From positions 21,486,389 through 21,550,388 of the forward strand of contig CANTUZ010000005.1 in assembly GCA_947846985.1 (NCBI GenBank): a stretch of DNA of 64,000 nucleotides. Reading direction: 5' to 3'. Shown here one piece after another: positions 62,578 to 64,000 of the stretch; the first letter of the stretch is position 1, and every line of letters begins with the position of its first letter. The translations under genes and the position numbers were made by a program. The notes below the pieces were generated by a model. It did not search any database. It worked only from the letters and a program-made list of their open reading frames with translations, and was not told where the DNA came from. The DNA comes from Fratercula arctica (Eukaryota > Chordata > Aves > Charadriiformes > Alcidae).

Positions 62578-64000
62578 AGACAGTAACTATATCCTGTCTC
62601 ACAACCCTTTTGGATTATTTTCCTGAAGGCAAACAATCACAACTTGCTAAACTTTGAGGGAAACATGGTAAGGGTTTCCAGAATAAAAAGTTCAAATATA
62701 TGCCCGATCAAGGTTTATAGCTTTTAAAGAAATGGTTTTAGTTTTAAAATAATACAGAGAACATGCTAGGGCTGTTCTCTAATTTTTGTGTATCCAGGTG
62801 AAGGCAAAGGACAACTACAAAGCAGAGAAGGCTGTCAATCCAGAAGACTGCAGTATACACAAGTCCTATTCTTCTGAGCGTAATAATAGGTGGACTAAAT
62901 GGCCACAAGGTGGTAATAGTGCTCTACGTGAAAAAGCTCAATCGTGTTTAACAGAACAGGTTTAAATCAGTATAATCAATATTTGTATTTCGTTAAAAAA
63001 AAATAAAGAGTAGTACATGGGAGAGAGCTGTGACAACCCTCAGAAGTGATCAGTCAGCGTTGCCTGGGAAGGAAAAGGAAAAATTTCTGCTTCTGTATTT
63101 CTCATTACTTGGTCAGCTACATGCAAGCAAATCCTACTTAGAGCCAAACAGCATCCTATGAACTACTATGCCAACTCATCTGAACTGCTCTGAGGTCCCT
63201 CTCTTTCTGAAAACATTGTGAGCACCAGCCAACAATCCCAGGCTGCATCTGAACAGGGCAGTCTATCACCAACAGCAGAATGTGGGGTTGGTGATTTGGA
63301 TGAGACAGAAAACCTCTCAATTCAGGCATAACTTTTTACAACAGTCATACCTTTGACACTTGTTCTCTGAATCCTGTTGCTTACTGTTCTCCACGCTAAG
63401 GGTTCACAGATTTACTTTTGTGGACTAACAACACAGACACTGAAAAAAGTTCAAAGCTGAGCGTTTGCAATAAAAGGCTTCAGTTTCAGGGACCCAGTTT
63501 GCACATACCATACTCTGGTAACCACTGATCTGCAAGAAGATTTGGGAATGGGGTTAGATTTAAAAGAGAATTATTATAGCAATTTTCAAAGCATACTGAG
63601 CTAAATAAAATAAAACAAGAAGGTGTTTTTTGAAGGTATGAAAAACAGAGGTGTCTGCAAGAGAGAATATCCCAGTATGGACGGACTTGACTTGTATTGC
63701 TCTGCAGTGTTAGGAATTCAGGACAGGACTAATGTGTAATGAAATAAGGAGACAGGACAGATGTGATGTCCCTGCAGACTCCCACACCAAAATTCTGTCC
63801 CAACTGAACCTAGCATTACTCTCCTATCTGCAGAAGGTGGTTTTGACTCATTATCTAGGAAAAAAAGGAGGGATGAAAGAATTTGGTCTCTAAGAGTGCC
63901 TTTAAATCCTTTCTCAAAAAATGAGTTACAAATAACAGTAACATCACACTTGTAAATATAAACAAGGTGGTCACAGTGTGAACACCACTTTGGGTATGGT
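62578..64000. other. Intergenic sequence to the window edge, nothing recognised
   Basis: No CR1 tail, LTR terminus or coding exon was identified on either strand. Confidence 0.55.

Noticed and set aside
53336..64000. Search for TESMIN exons on the minus strand, expected from synteny
   Set aside because: No splice-bounded cysteine-rich CXC segment or other convincing exon was found. The gene probably lies beyond the window.

Overview
The window looks like an AT-rich stretch of a bird (or close archosaur) autosome. The evidence is the vertebrate gene structures with GT-AG introns, many CR1 LINE fragments ending in the ATTCTATGA-type 8-mer tail, a solo-LTR-like block beginning TGTCCTGG, and a galanin precursor whose mature peptide agrees with bird galanin as I remember it. 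There are no bacterial-type operons, CRISPR arrays or recognisable tRNA or rRNA genes.

Two genes are supported, both on the + strand. At the left edge (1 to about 9.2 kb) is the 3' end of PPP6R3, the protein phosphatase 6 regulatory subunit 3: a late intron, a 123-nt coding exon, a possible in-frame 96-nt cassette exon, the terminal coding exon ending SVNGPV-stop, and an AT-rich 3' UTR with candidate polyadenylation signals. At about 45.1-53.3 kb is a complete galanin gene (GAL): a CpG-rich promoter, a non-coding first exon, and five coding exons giving a 117-residue prepro-galanin with signal peptide, dibasic sites, mature galanin, amidation signal and GMAP. The order PPP6R3 then GAL in the same direction matches the arrangement I remember from other vertebrates. 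I found no exon of the expected next gene (TESMIN) to the right.

The rest is intronic and intergenic. Between 9.2 and about 21.3 kb the sequence contains several times more CpG than the flanks without being a classical CpG island and without a recognisable repeat or gene. From 21.3 to 45 kb the sequence is AT-rich, with CR1 tails and bodies at 23.0, 23.4, 28.4, 36.1, 36.4, 38.7 and 39.4 kb. Right of GAL are an ancient CR1 relic (55.6-56.3 kb), a probable solo LTR (59.7-60.5 kb) and a relatively intact CR1 3' segment (61.56-62.58 kb). Most open frames longer than 100 codons are CR1 pieces, antisense reads through the GC-rich GAL promoter, or chance.

The two genes have no evident functional link: PPP6R3 is a housekeeping phosphatase-targeting subunit and GAL encodes a secreted neuropeptide. 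I found no undescribed multi-gene system. The points most worth checking are the candidate PPP6R3 cassette exon, the CpG-retaining domain between the genes, and the minimal upstream ORF or alternative donor in GAL exon 1.
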